A stretch of DNA of 64,000 nucleotides from Aliivibrio sifiae (GTDB lineage: Bacteria > Pseudomonadota > Gammaproteobacteria > Enterobacterales > Vibrionaceae): assembly GCF_002954705.1 (NCBI RefSeq), contig NZ_MSCO01000001.1, positions 2,301,971-2,365,970 of the forward strand. Direction: 5' to 3'. Shown here piece by piece: positions 52,946 through 61,876 of the stretch. Made by a program: the position numbers and the translations under genes. The notes beneath the pieces were generated by a model, which searched no databases, was not told the origin of the DNA, and saw only the letters and a list, made by a program, of their open reading frames with translations. The number at the start of each line of letters is the position of its first letter. Positions within the stretch are counted from its first letter, which is position 1.

Positions 52946-53392
52946 TCAATAAACAGTATCAATCTGTACATCACTTTCAATAATCCACTCATCATTTGCT
53001 TGAACCGCAATATCAATTAATTGATCTGCTGTAATATTGTGAAATGATTGACCTGAAATTTCCCACGTATGATTATCATGAACTCGTACTTCAAATTCAT
53101 CATCAGTTAATAACCATGAATCATCACCTTGACGAATAACTACTTTTTCAATCGCTAACTCAGGTGCAATCATTTGTTTTGATGTTAATGTCAGGGCCAT
53201 ATTCAACTTACTTTCGTCTTCTTCTGCGCCTATCGTCGGCATTTGATCAATCCATACCGCCGAATTAAGTTGTATATGAGTATTCATTATTTCTATTTTA
53301 TTATCTTGCTGCCAATCAACTTGTGATTGTGAGGTCATTTGACAACCAGAAAGCGCAATCATAATTACAGAAGCAAATAGTGCCTTTTTCAT
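52946..53392 (-). CDS. Uncharacterised lipoprotein co-transcribed with arcB
   Basis: Not recognised. The 148-residue product has a lipoprotein signal (MKKALFASVIMIALSGC, lipidated Cys17; no Asp at +2, which suggests outer-membrane sorting). The mature part is acidic and strand-rich, with conserved-looking ALTLTSKQMIAPELAIEKVV and HTWEISGQSFHNITADQLID. Its AAGGA ribosome site overlaps the arcB stop (8-nt gap), so translation is probably coupled to arcB. The arcA terminator closes the operon. Confidence 0.85.
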   Translation of the reverse strand: MKKALFASVIMIALSGCQMTSQSQVDWQQDNKIEIMNTHIQLNSAVWIDQMPTIGAEEDESKLNMALTLTSKQMIAPELAIEKVVIRQGDDSWLLTDDEFEVRVHDNHTWEISGQSFHNITADQLIDIAVQANDEWIIESDVQIDTVY

Positions 53393-53400
53393 AGTCTTCC

Positions 53401-55764
53401 TTATTTAGCTTGCTGTTCTAACCAGCTTTTTAATATTTGAATATCATTTTCATATTCATTTTTAATTTCTTCAACCCAATCATCTATATTTTCCCACCAT
53501 GCTGGTAAATCAGGTGATTGAGCTTTTTGAGCGACTTGTTGAATATGCTTAAGACCAATAGAGCCAGCAGCCCCTTTCATTTTATGGGTTTCAAACACAA
53601 TACCGTCTTGATCTCTTGCTGTCATATTAGTATCTAAGATTTGAATGTATTCTTTCATACTTTTTTCAAACATCTCAATACTTGCATATACAGGCTTGGT
53701 TCCAACAATCTCAATATATGACTCTAACATTTCTATATCTAACAAACGATCAATCAATTGTTCATTATCTAATTGCTCTTGTGTTTTTATTGGCTTCTGT
53801 CTTTTCTTTTGTCCCTCTTTTGTATCTGACATCGAGAACAATTCAAGCACCTCAGTTAACGCCTTCACACTTAATGGTTTACTGATCGCCTCATCCATGC
53901 CTTTTTCAAAATACTCATCTTTCTCTTTTAATAAATTAGCGGTGAGTGCGACTAATGGAGGCAGGTTATCAAACTTTTCACGTAGGGCTTGAGCAACATC
54001 AAATCCAGTCATATCAGGCAATTGAATATCAAGTAAAGCTAAATCATATTTACTTGGATCAAACAGTTTTAACGCATCCTCTCCACACATTGCGACATCA
54101 ACAGTATGACCAAGGCTTTCAAGTAATGAACAGGCCACCGTTACATTCAATTCAATATCCTCTAGCATAAATATACGTAATGATTTCGCACTTTTCGCTT
54201 CAGGCATTGCCTCTTCTTCTTCAGCATGATCCACCAAAGGCACGTTAATCGTTACGATGAAGGTACTCCCAAAACCAATATCACTGGTTACTGTAATATC
54301 CCCACCCATTAAATTAATTAGCTCTTTAGATACAGCAAGTCCAATTCCTGTGCCTACCGCATGTAGATTATCTTTGCCTTGTTTTACTTGATAATACATT
54401 GCAAAAACATTCTCTAATTCTGATTCAGGGATCCCGATCCCCGTGTCTTCAATCTCAAAAGTAATTTCAGCGTTATCTTTGTAAATATCAGCACTGACAG
54501 ACATAACCACACTGCCTTCTTTAGTGAATTTAGTCGCATTACCAATTAGATTCCAAAGCACTTGGCGTAGGCGTGTACTATCAACACTAATATTTGCAGG
54601 TAAATCAGTGAGCCTTTCAAGATCAAAACGCAACCCTTTCTGCTCGGCCATTAAACCTGAAATATTCTCCATCTCAGTAACAAAGCTTATAAAATCAAGC
54701 GGCTTTGGAAGTAATTCTAATTTACGACGATCAAACTTATCCATATCAATAATGTCGTTAAAGATATTACCAAGAGTAATCGCACTGACATTAATGGTTC
54801 GCATATAATTATGCTGTTCATCATCAAGACGGGTATCTAATAACATACGGCTTAAACCGACAATACCATTTAGCGGAGTACGTAATTCATGACTAATGGT
54901 AGAGATGAACGTTGTTTTATCACGACTCGCTTTCTCTAGCGCATCTTCATACTCTTTACGTTCTGTGATATTTCGGCCAAAACCAACCAAACCAAGATGA
55001 CGGCCGCCCTTGCTATAAAATGGGATCTTACTCAGCTCAAAACACGCTTTTCGTCCATCAGGATAATCAAGCCATTGTTCGTAAGTTAATGCTTTATTGT
55101 CTCTTAGTACTTGTCTATCAGTATCAATTACTTTTGCTGCTACTTCAGCGTTATAAACATCTTTAGGGGATAAACCAATCAGCTCTTTTTCTGTTTTTCC
55201 GGTTAGATCTTCCATCGCTTGGTTACAACCCGAAAAAAGACCTAACTCATTACGATAATAAATAATATCAGGGGAGGTATCTAAGTAAGAACGAAGTAGA
55301 GCCGTTTGCTCTGCCAATTCTAATTGTGCTTTTTCACGTTGGAACACTTCGTTTTCAAGGTCTTCCATCGCTTCTTGGCGAGCGTCTTCTGCTTTTTCAC
55401 GCTCTTCAATTTCTTGATTCAATTTTTTTACATTACCTTGTAATTTTTTGTTCAAATCTAAATCACGAGCACGCATCTCTTCCATCTTAGTTACTAACTT
55501 AGAAAGACGCTGACGCGAATCTTCTAAATGTTCTACAACAACCGATAAGAAAAAAACAGCCCAAGGCGTAATTAATAAACCAAAGAAAACGGAGCGAACG
55601 ATATCTAAATCATTCACTTCACCGCTTAAAAAAAGAGTAACACCAACTTGAACGATAACGGCCAGCGCCACTAAAGCAATGGCAAGTAAGAGACTAAAAC
55701 GAACAATTCCGAGTCTAACCATAAGATCGACATAAAATTGCGCGAGAATTTTTAACTGTTTCAT
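53401..55764 (-). CDS. arcB: Aerobic respiration control sensor kinase ArcB
   Basis: Tripartite inner-membrane kinase that senses quinone redox state. Two membrane helices (about 22-45, 58-77), a coiled coil (about 80-150), a PAS domain (about 155-270) and kinase His292 (ISHELRTPLNG), the same number as in E. coli. The ATPase lobe is followed by a receiver with Asp579 (LALLDIQLPDMTG) and an HPt with His727 (ETHKMKGAAGS). MKQLKILAQFYVDLMVRLG at 55764 is the family start (787 residues), although the frame is open to 55791. Confidence 0.98.
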   Translation of the reverse strand: MKQLKILAQFYVDLMVRLGIVRFSLLLAIALVALAVIVQVGVTLFLSGEVNDLDIVRSVFFGLLITPWAVFFLSVVVEHLEDSRQRLSKLVTKMEEMRARDLDLNKKLQGNVKKLNQEIEEREKAEDARQEAMEDLENEVFQREKAQLELAEQTALLRSYLDTSPDIIYYRNELGLFSGCNQAMEDLTGKTEKELIGLSPKDVYNAEVAAKVIDTDRQVLRDNKALTYEQWLDYPDGRKACFELSKIPFYSKGGRHLGLVGFGRNITERKEYEDALEKASRDKTTFISTISHELRTPLNGIVGLSRMLLDTRLDDEQHNYMRTINVSAITLGNIFNDIIDMDKFDRRKLELLPKPLDFISFVTEMENISGLMAEQKGLRFDLERLTDLPANISVDSTRLRQVLWNLIGNATKFTKEGSVVMSVSADIYKDNAEITFEIEDTGIGIPESELENVFAMYYQVKQGKDNLHAVGTGIGLAVSKELINLMGGDITVTSDIGFGSTFIVTINVPLVDHAEEEEAMPEAKSAKSLRIFMLEDIELNVTVACSLLESLGHTVDVAMCGEDALKLFDPSKYDLALLDIQLPDMTGFDVAQALREKFDNLPPLVALTANLLKEKDEYFEKGMDEAISKPLSVKALTEVLELFSMSDTKEGQKKRQKPIKTQEQLDNEQLIDRLLDIEMLESYIEIVGTKPVYASIEMFEKSMKEYIQILDTNMTARDQDGIVFETHKMKGAAGSIGLKHIQQVAQKAQSPDLPAWWENIDDWVEEIKNEYENDIQILKSWLEQQAK

Positions 55765-55770
55765 AACCAC

Positions 55771-55804
55771 ACCCTGATAATATTCAACCAAATAATATCA
55801 GGGT
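55771..55804 (-). promoter_or_regulatory. Hairpin enclosing the arcB ribosome binding site
   Basis: On the minus strand ACCCTGATA pairs perfectly with TATCAGGGT, followed by one mismatch, four more pairs and a 6-nt loop. The AGGG that sits seven bases before the arcB ATG is inside the stem. Confidence 0.6.
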
Positions 55805-55818
55805 TATGTCGATTTGAG

Positions 55819-56760
55819 TTATTTTTTCAATATTGGTTGGGTATATTTGAAAGGTTGATCAATCAGGGAGCCTTGTGCCCCTTTTTCATTAAGAGCCATA
55901 CCTACATTAGTTAATCCTAACCAACGCGGCTCACACCATAAAGGCGATAATAAGGTTGGCCTTCTCGCAGTTGCTGAAACTCGATGATAAACCACTTCTG
56001 GTGGCGTTAAACGAATGAGTTCACAAGCAACATCGACGTAATCATCCATTTCTGGCGCTTCGATTTTTCCTGCTCGCCATGCCTTTGCCATTGTACTGCC
56101 CTCAACGATATGTAGAGGATGTAATTTAAGTCCGTCCGTTCCGGTTTCTAAGACTTTAGCTAGCGTTATACGGTGATCATCTCTGGTATCGCCAGGTAAA
56201 CCAATAATTAAATGAGTGCACACTTTAATACCAAGCGCTCTTGCTTTACGGGTAATCGCATCATAACAAGAAAAATCATGACCTCGGTTAATACGCTTTA
56301 AGGTTTTATCATTGGCCGTTTGTAATCCAAGTTCTAGCCAAACTTCATAGCCCTCATCAACATAGCTTTTCAATAAATCTAATACGGCATCAGGTACACA
56401 ATCAGGGCGTGTACCAACACATAATCCAACAATATTGGCCGACTTAAGCGCTTCTTCGTACATATTTTTAAGTACTTGAACTTCAGCGAAAGTATTTGTA
56501 TACGCTTGAAAATAAGCAAGATACTTTTTAGCTCGTTGAACTTCACCGGCCCTATCGGTCAGTTGATCATAAATTGATTTAAACTGTTCTTTCTCATCAG
56601 AAAATGAGGCTACATTACAGAAAGTACAGCCACCTTTGCTTATGGTGCCATCTCTATTTGGGCAACTAAAACCTCCATGAAGCGTCAGTTTATGTACTTT
56701 TTCACCATAACGACGCTGTAGATCTTGGCCAAATGTATTTGCTAGTTCATGAAGTTGCAT
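55819..56760 (-). CDS. yhcC: Radical SAM protein YhcC (TIGR01212)
   Basis: Putative radical SAM enzyme with an Elp3-like core; function not established. Cluster cysteines lie in CPNRDGTISKGGCTFC (Cys-X11-Cys-X2-Cys), with GLQTANDKTLKRINRGHDF and HLIIGLPGDTRDD following. The start MQLHELANTFGQDLQ at 56760 gives 313 residues. Position between arcB and divergent gltB matches E. coli. Confidence 0.93.
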   Translation of the reverse strand: MQLHELANTFGQDLQRRYGEKVHKLTLHGGFSCPNRDGTISKGGCTFCNVASFSDEKEQFKSIYDQLTDRAGEVQRAKKYLAYFQAYTNTFAEVQVLKNMYEEALKSANIVGLCVGTRPDCVPDAVLDLLKSYVDEGYEVWLELGLQTANDKTLKRINRGHDFSCYDAITRKARALGIKVCTHLIIGLPGDTRDDHRITLAKVLETGTDGLKLHPLHIVEGSTMAKAWRAGKIEAPEMDDYVDVACELIRLTPPEVVYHRVSATARRPTLLSPLWCEPRWLGLTNVGMALNEKGAQGSLIDQPFKYTQPILKK

Positions 56761-57328
56761 TGCGATAACCAATAATAAATCAAAGACTTAGTTCATAAAT
56801 TAAAAGAAGTCTCACTTCTATTTATGAAAGTTGCTAACTCGTTTGTAAAAAAAAGACCGTAAATAATACCGAAACAAACCAACCTTAACTCTAATTTATA
56901 TCAATAAAAGGCGCATAAAGTGGCAATTTAATAGCAAAAAAGCCGAATTATTATAAATACTTATTCATTTTGAGTAAAAAAAGTGAAAATTACGTGCAAC
57001 TTTAGTTGGTATTTAATATGACAAAAATGTAGGATAGTTACATCGTTAAATAGATTAATTTGCCATCAACAAGAATGTTGTGGTGTTTCAATAGTGGTAT
57101 CTACCCTCAGACAACAAATACAATGGATAAAAATGTATTTGATAGGTATCACAATGGATTGGGTTCGTTTGCACGTCATATTAAGTGATGCCAGCAAGCG
57201 CCAGAATGGATTCAAACTTGCTACCTCTTGAGACTAACTCACAGCAAGTTCGATTAAAATTTAGCAAAGGACTAGACAGAAACTTACGTAGAGAAGTTGT
57301 GTCTGCAAAATACTGGAAGGATGTATCT
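56761..57328. other. 570-bp divergent spacer, yhcC / gltB
   Basis: Contains a large hairpin near yhcC (56792-56828), a weak sigma-54-like sequence (56921-56936), and about 250 bp of likely gltB leader with nested inverted repeats (about 57095-57160). An open frame continues 48 codons upstream of the gltB start without a stop. No separate gene is supported. Confidence 0.5.
56792..56828 (-). repeat. Hairpin upstream of yhcC
   Basis: TTCATAAAT + AGAAGT (with a 4-nt bulge) pair exactly with ACTTCT + ATTTATGAA around a CTC loop, giving 15 pairs. It lies 32-68 nt before the yhcC ATG on that strand, with no T-run. Confidence 0.6.
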
Positions 57329-60300
57329 ATGGTAGATAGAGAGCAGAATACACAAGGCATGTATACTCCCGAGTTGGAGCATGATGCGTGTGGTATCGGT
57401 TTTGTCGCTCACCTCAAAAACCGTAAATCTCATGATGTTGTTACTCAAGCACTTGATATGCTTGCTCGTATGGAACACCGTGGTGGTCAAGGCTGTGATC
57501 CATGCAGTGGCGATGGCGCGGGTATTCTTTTACAAAAACCTCATGAGTTCTTATTAGAAGAAGCCGTAAAACTTGGTATTAAACTGCCATCTTTTGAGAA
57601 ATACGGTGTTGGTGTTGTCTTATTCCCTAAAGATGAATACAAACGTCAACAATGTAGAGATATTTTAGAGCGTAATGCTCAGCGTCTTGATTTAGAAATC
57701 ATTGGTTATCGTGTTCTGCCTGTTGATAATTCAATGCTAGGCGACGATCCCCTAAGTACAGAGCCTCAATTTGAGCATGTATTTATTTCTGGTGGCCCAT
57801 CAATGACCCCAGAAGAACTTGAGCGTAAATTGTATGTTCTACGTAACTACACTGTTCGTGTGTGCTTAGAAAGTATTTCTAATATTGGTGATGATTTCTA
57901 CATCAACTCTCTATCGTACAAAACACTTGTTTATAAAGGTCAATTAACGACTGAACAAGTTCCACAGTACTTCCTAGATTTACAAAATCCAACGATGGTA
58001 ACGGCATTAGCATTAGTTCACTCTCGTTTCTCTACCAATACCTTCCCTCGTTGGCGTCTGGCTCAACCGTTCCGTTATATTGCTCATAATGGTGAGATCA
58101 ACACTGTTCGTGGCAACTTGAACTGGATGAAAGCGCGTGAAGCGATTATAGAGTCCGACCTATTTAGCCAACAAGAAATGGATATGCTGCTTCCGATTTG
58201 TCAGGAAGGCAGCTCTGATTCATCGAACTTTGATATGGCGCTAGAACTGCTTGTTCTTTCTGGCCGTAGCTTGCCACATGCATTAATGATGATGATCCCT
58301 GAAGCGTGGCAAGAAAATAAAAATATGGATCCTACACGTCGTGCGTTCTATCAGTACCACGCTAACGTTATGGAACCTTGGGATGGCCCTGCCTCTGTTT
58401 GTTTCACCGATGGGGTTCAAGTAGGTGCTACACTTGATCGTAACGGTCTTCGTCCTTCTCGTTATACCGTGACAAAAGATGACTTCCTGGTGATGGCATC
58501 AGAATCTGGCGTTGTAAAAATAGCACCAGAAAACATTGAGTTCCGTGGTCGTCTACAACCAGGACGTATCTTTGTTGCTGATTTAGAACAAGGCCGTATT
58601 ATTTCTGATGAAGAAGTAAAAGATGGTATTGCGAAATCACAACCTTATGAAAAATGGGTTGAAGAGAACCTATTAAGCTTAAATAAGCTACCTGAAGCAA
58701 CCAACCAATACAGTCAACCTTCTCCAGATCGCCTACTCAATCGTCAACAAGCGTTTGGTGTTACCTCTGAAGAAGTGAATGAGATCATCCTACCATTAGC
58801 AAAAACGGCCTATGAGCCATTGACTGCAATGGGTGCCGATTGGCCACTAGCGATTCTTTCTCATCAATCTCAGCATTTATCTAACTATTTTAAGCAGTTG
58901 TTTGCCCAAGTAACTAACCCACCGATCGATCCGATCCGTGAGCGTATGGTTATGTCGCTAAACACCTACTTAGGTAAAGACCAAAACTTACTTGCAGAAA
59001 CGCCTGAGCACTGTCAGAAAGTTGAACTTGAATCACCGGTTCTTTCTAACTCTGAGCTAGAAAAACTGCGTGCTATTGATAACGAACATCTACAAGCTAA
59101 AACGCTAGATATCGTATTCCAAGCCAATGAAGATGCAGGCAAACTTGAGCGTGCACTTAAACGTATCTGCCAGTATGCAGAAGATGCCGTCGTTGATGGC
59201 TACTCTATCATTCTACTAACAGACCGCGCAGTAAACTCAAACCACGCAGCAATTCCAGCAATGCTTGCAGTTGGTGCGGTTCATCACCACCTAATTCGTA
59301 AAGGGTTACGTGCTAAATGTGACATCGTAATTGAAACGGGTGATGCTCGTGAAACTCATCACTTTGCAACATTGGTTGGTTACGGCGCAAACGCAGTAAA
59401 CCCATACCTAGTGATTGAAACCATTGTTGAACTTCAACGAATTAAGAAGCTAGACCCAACAGTACATCCAAAAGTATTGTTTGATAACTACCGTAAAGGG
59501 GTTAACGGCGGCCTGCTCAAGATCTTCTCTAAGATGGGTATTTCAACACTGCAGTCATACCATGGTGCCCAAATCTTTGAAGCGCTTGGTATCAGTAAAT
59601 CAGTGGTTGATAAATACTTCACAGGTACCGTTTCTCGTATCCAAGGTCTAACGATTGATGATATCGCAAAAGAAGTGTTAATCCGTCACCGTGTTGGCTA
59701 TCCAACTCGTGAGATCCCAGTTCAAGTACTTGATGTAGGTGGTGTATACCAGTGGAAACAACGTGGTGAAAAACACCTGTTTAACCCTGAAACTATCTCT
59801 CTACTTCAAGAGTCGACTCGTAATAAAGATTATGGTCAATTTAAGAAATACGCGAAAGCGGTTGATAACCAAGGTGATGATGCAGCAACACTGCGTAGCC
59901 AATTAGATTTCATCAAAAATCCAGCAGGATCTATTCCTTTAGAAGAAGTAGAGCCAATTGAGAATATTCTAAAACGCTTTGCGACTGGTGCAATGTCGTT
60001 TGGTTCTATCTCACACGAAGCTCACTCAACACTTGCTGTTGCAATGAACCGTATCGGCGCTAAATCTAACTCAGGCGAAGGTGGTGAAGACCCTATTCGT
60101 TTTGAGAAAAAAGACAACGGTGACTGGGAACGTTCAGCAATCAAACAAGTAGCTTCTGGTCGTTTTGGTGTTACTTCTTACTATCTAACTAACGCTGATG
60201 AGTTACAAATTAAGATGGCTCAAGGTGCTAAACCTGGCGAAGGTGGTCAACTACCTGGTGATAAAGTCGATGATTGGATCGGTGCTACACGTCACTCAAC

Positions 60301-61876
60301 TCCTGGAGTTGGTCTGATTTCACCACCGCCACACCATGATATTTATTCAATCGAAGATTTAGCACAGCTTATTTACGATCTGAAAAACGCCAACCGTAAA
60401 GGTCGCGTTAACGTTAAGTTAGTATCTGAGGCGGGTGTTGGTACTATCGCCTCAGGTGTAGCTAAAGCAAAAGCAGACGTCGTTCTTATCGCTGGTTTTG
60501 ATGGTGGTACGGGTGCATCGCCAATGTCATCTATCCGTCATACAGGCCTTCCGTGGGAACTTGGTCTAGCAGAAACACACCAAACACTACTGAAAAATGG
60601 GTTACGTAACCGTATCGTTGTTCAGTCTGATGGCCAAATGAAAACACCTCGAGATCTTGCAGTAGCAACACTTCTTGGTGCCGAAGAGTGGGGTGTAGCA
60701 ACTGCAGCTCTTGTTGTTGAAGGCTGTATCATGATGCGTAAATGTCATAAGAATACTTGTCCTGTAGGCATCGCAACACAAAACAAAACACTACGTGAAC
60801 GCTTTGACGGTCGTGTAGAAGACGTTATTACTTTCTTCCAGTACATGGCTGAAGGTCTACGTGAAGTAATGGCAGAGCTTGGATTCCGCTCTATTGATGA
60901 AATGGTTGGGCAATCTCATAAACTGAAAGTTCGTGATGATATCGGCCACTGGAAATACAAAAACTTAGATTTATCACCAGTACTACACGTTGAACAACCT
61001 CGTGCTGAAGATGGTATTTATAACCAAATTAAACAGCAGCATAATCTAGAAGACGTATTGGATCGTAAACTTATTCAAGTCGCTACTCCTGCACTTGAAA
61101 AAGGTGAAGCGGTTACTGCTGAATTCGATATCCTAAATACCGACCGAAGTGTAGGTACTATGCTGTCGAATGAGATTTCAAAAATCTATAAAGACCAAGG
61201 TTTACCGCAACCAATGAACGTGAAGTTCAACGGTTCTGCTGGTCAAAGTCTAGGTGCTTTCCTTGCTAAAGGGGTGAAATTTGAAGTCGAAGGCGATGCG
61301 AATGATTACTGGGGTAAAGGCTTATCTGGCGGTACGCTAGTGCTTTATCCAAACCTAAAATCAACGATTGTTGCTGAAGATAATATTATTGTAGGTAACG
61401 TTTGTTTCTACGGCGCAACTTCTGGCGAATCTTATATTCGTGGTATGGCCGGTGAGCGTTTCTGTGTACGTAACTCAGGTGCAAAAGTTGTCGTAGAAGG
61501 TGTTGGTGACCACGGTTGTGAATACATGACTGGCGGTGTTGCCCTAATCCTTGGCTCTACAGGTCGTAACTTTGCGGCGGGTATGAGTGGTGGTGTTGCC
61601 TATGTTTGGGATAAGTCTGGTGATTTTGAATCGAAACTAAATGCTGAACTTGTTGACCTAGACCCTATTGAACAAGAAGATAAAGATCTTCTATTAGAAA
61701 TGCTAACTAAGCATGTTGAATTCACAGGAAGTGAAGTTGCTCAGTCTTTCCTAGATAACTTTGAAGCAAACTTAGCCTCACTGGCTAAAGTAATGCCGCG
61801 TGATTACAAAGCGGTTCTTCAAAAGCGAAAAGCTGAAGCACAACAGGCACAAACGGAAGAAATGGAGGCAGTATAA
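57329..61876 (+). CDS. gltB: Glutamate synthase (NADPH) large subunit
   Basis: Makes two glutamates from glutamine and 2-oxoglutarate. The start MVDREQNTQGMYTPELEHDA is a 20-residue propeptide before the catalytic Cys21 (CGIGF). Then come the class II amidotransferase domain (1-400), FMN-binding synthase domain (GEGGEDP, KPGEGGQLPG, GFDGGTGASPMSS), 3Fe-4S cysteines in CHKNTCPVG, and the GXGXG beta-helix (about 1250-1480). GGAAGGA seven bases before 57329 fixes this start; 1515 residues compared with 1517 in E. coli. Confidence 0.98.
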   Translation: MVDREQNTQGMYTPELEHDACGIGFVAHLKNRKSHDVVTQALDMLARMEHRGGQGCDPCSGDGAGILLQKPHEFLLEEAVKLGIKLPSFEKYGVGVVLFPKDEYKRQQCRDILERNAQRLDLEIIGYRVLPVDNSMLGDDPLSTEPQFEHVFISGGPSMTPEELERKLYVLRNYTVRVCLESISNIGDDFYINSLSYKTLVYKGQLTTEQVPQYFLDLQNPTMVTALALVHSRFSTNTFPRWRLAQPFRYIAHNGEINTVRGNLNWMKAREAIIESDLFSQQEMDMLLPICQEGSSDSSNFDMALELLVLSGRSLPHALMMMIPEAWQENKNMDPTRRAFYQYHANVMEPWDGPASVCFTDGVQVGATLDRNGLRPSRYTVTKDDFLVMASESGVVKIAPENIEFRGRLQPGRIFVADLEQGRIISDEEVKDGIAKSQPYEKWVEENLLSLNKLPEATNQYSQPSPDRLLNRQQAFGVTSEEVNEIILPLAKTAYEPLTAMGADWPLAILSHQSQHLSNYFKQLFAQVTNPPIDPIRERMVMSLNTYLGKDQNLLAETPEHCQKVELESPVLSNSELEKLRAIDNEHLQAKTLDIVFQANEDAGKLERALKRICQYAEDAVVDGYSIILLTDRAVNSNHAAIPAMLAVGAVHHHLIRKGLRAKCDIVIETGDARETHHFATLVGYGANAVNPYLVIETIVELQRIKKLDPTVHPKVLFDNYRKGVNGGLLKIFSKMGISTLQSYHGAQIFEALGISKSVVDKYFTGTVSRIQGLTIDDIAKEVLIRHRVGYPTREIPVQVLDVGGVYQWKQRGEKHLFNPETISLLQESTRNKDYGQFKKYAKAVDNQGDDAATLRSQLDFIKNPAGSIPLEEVEPIENILKRFATGAMSFGSISHEAHSTLAVAMNRIGAKSNSGEGGEDPIRFEKKDNGDWERSAIKQVASGRFGVTSYYLTNADELQIKMAQGAKPGEGGQLPGDKVDDWIGATRHSTPGVGLISPPPHHDIYSIEDLAQLIYDLKNANRKGRVNVKLVSEAGVGTIASGVAKAKADVVLIAGFDGGTGASPMSSIRHTGLPWELGLAETHQTLLKNGLRNRIVVQSDGQMKTPRDLAVATLLGAEEWGVATAALVVEGCIMMRKCHKNTCPVGIATQNKTLRERFDGRVEDVITFFQYMAEGLREVMAELGFRSIDEMVGQSHKLKVRDDIGHWKYKNLDLSPVLHVEQPRAEDGIYNQIKQQHNLEDVLDRKLIQVATPALEKGEAVTAEFDILNTDRSVGTMLSNEISKIYKDQGLPQPMNVKFNGSAGQSLGAFLAKGVKFEVEGDANDYWGKGLSGGTLVLYPNLKSTIVAEDNIIVGNVCFYGATSGESYIRGMAGERFCVRNSGAKVVVEGVGDHGCEYMTGGVALILGSTGRNFAAGMSGGVAYVWDKSGDFESKLNAELVDLDPIEQEDKDLLLEMLTKHVEFTGSEVAQSFLDNFEANLASLAKVMPRDYKAVLQKRKAEAQQAQTEEMEAV

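Noticed and set aside
56921..56936. Sigma-54-like sequence TGGCAATTTAATAGCA before gltB
   Set aside because: The GG and GC have the right spacing, but flanking bases match poorly, and it lies about 400 nt from the gene in AT-rich DNA.
57185..57328. Upstream extension of gltB by 48 codons
   Set aside because: The start at 57329 has a strong ribosome site and leaves a 20-residue propeptide before the catalytic Cys; the extension has no family support.
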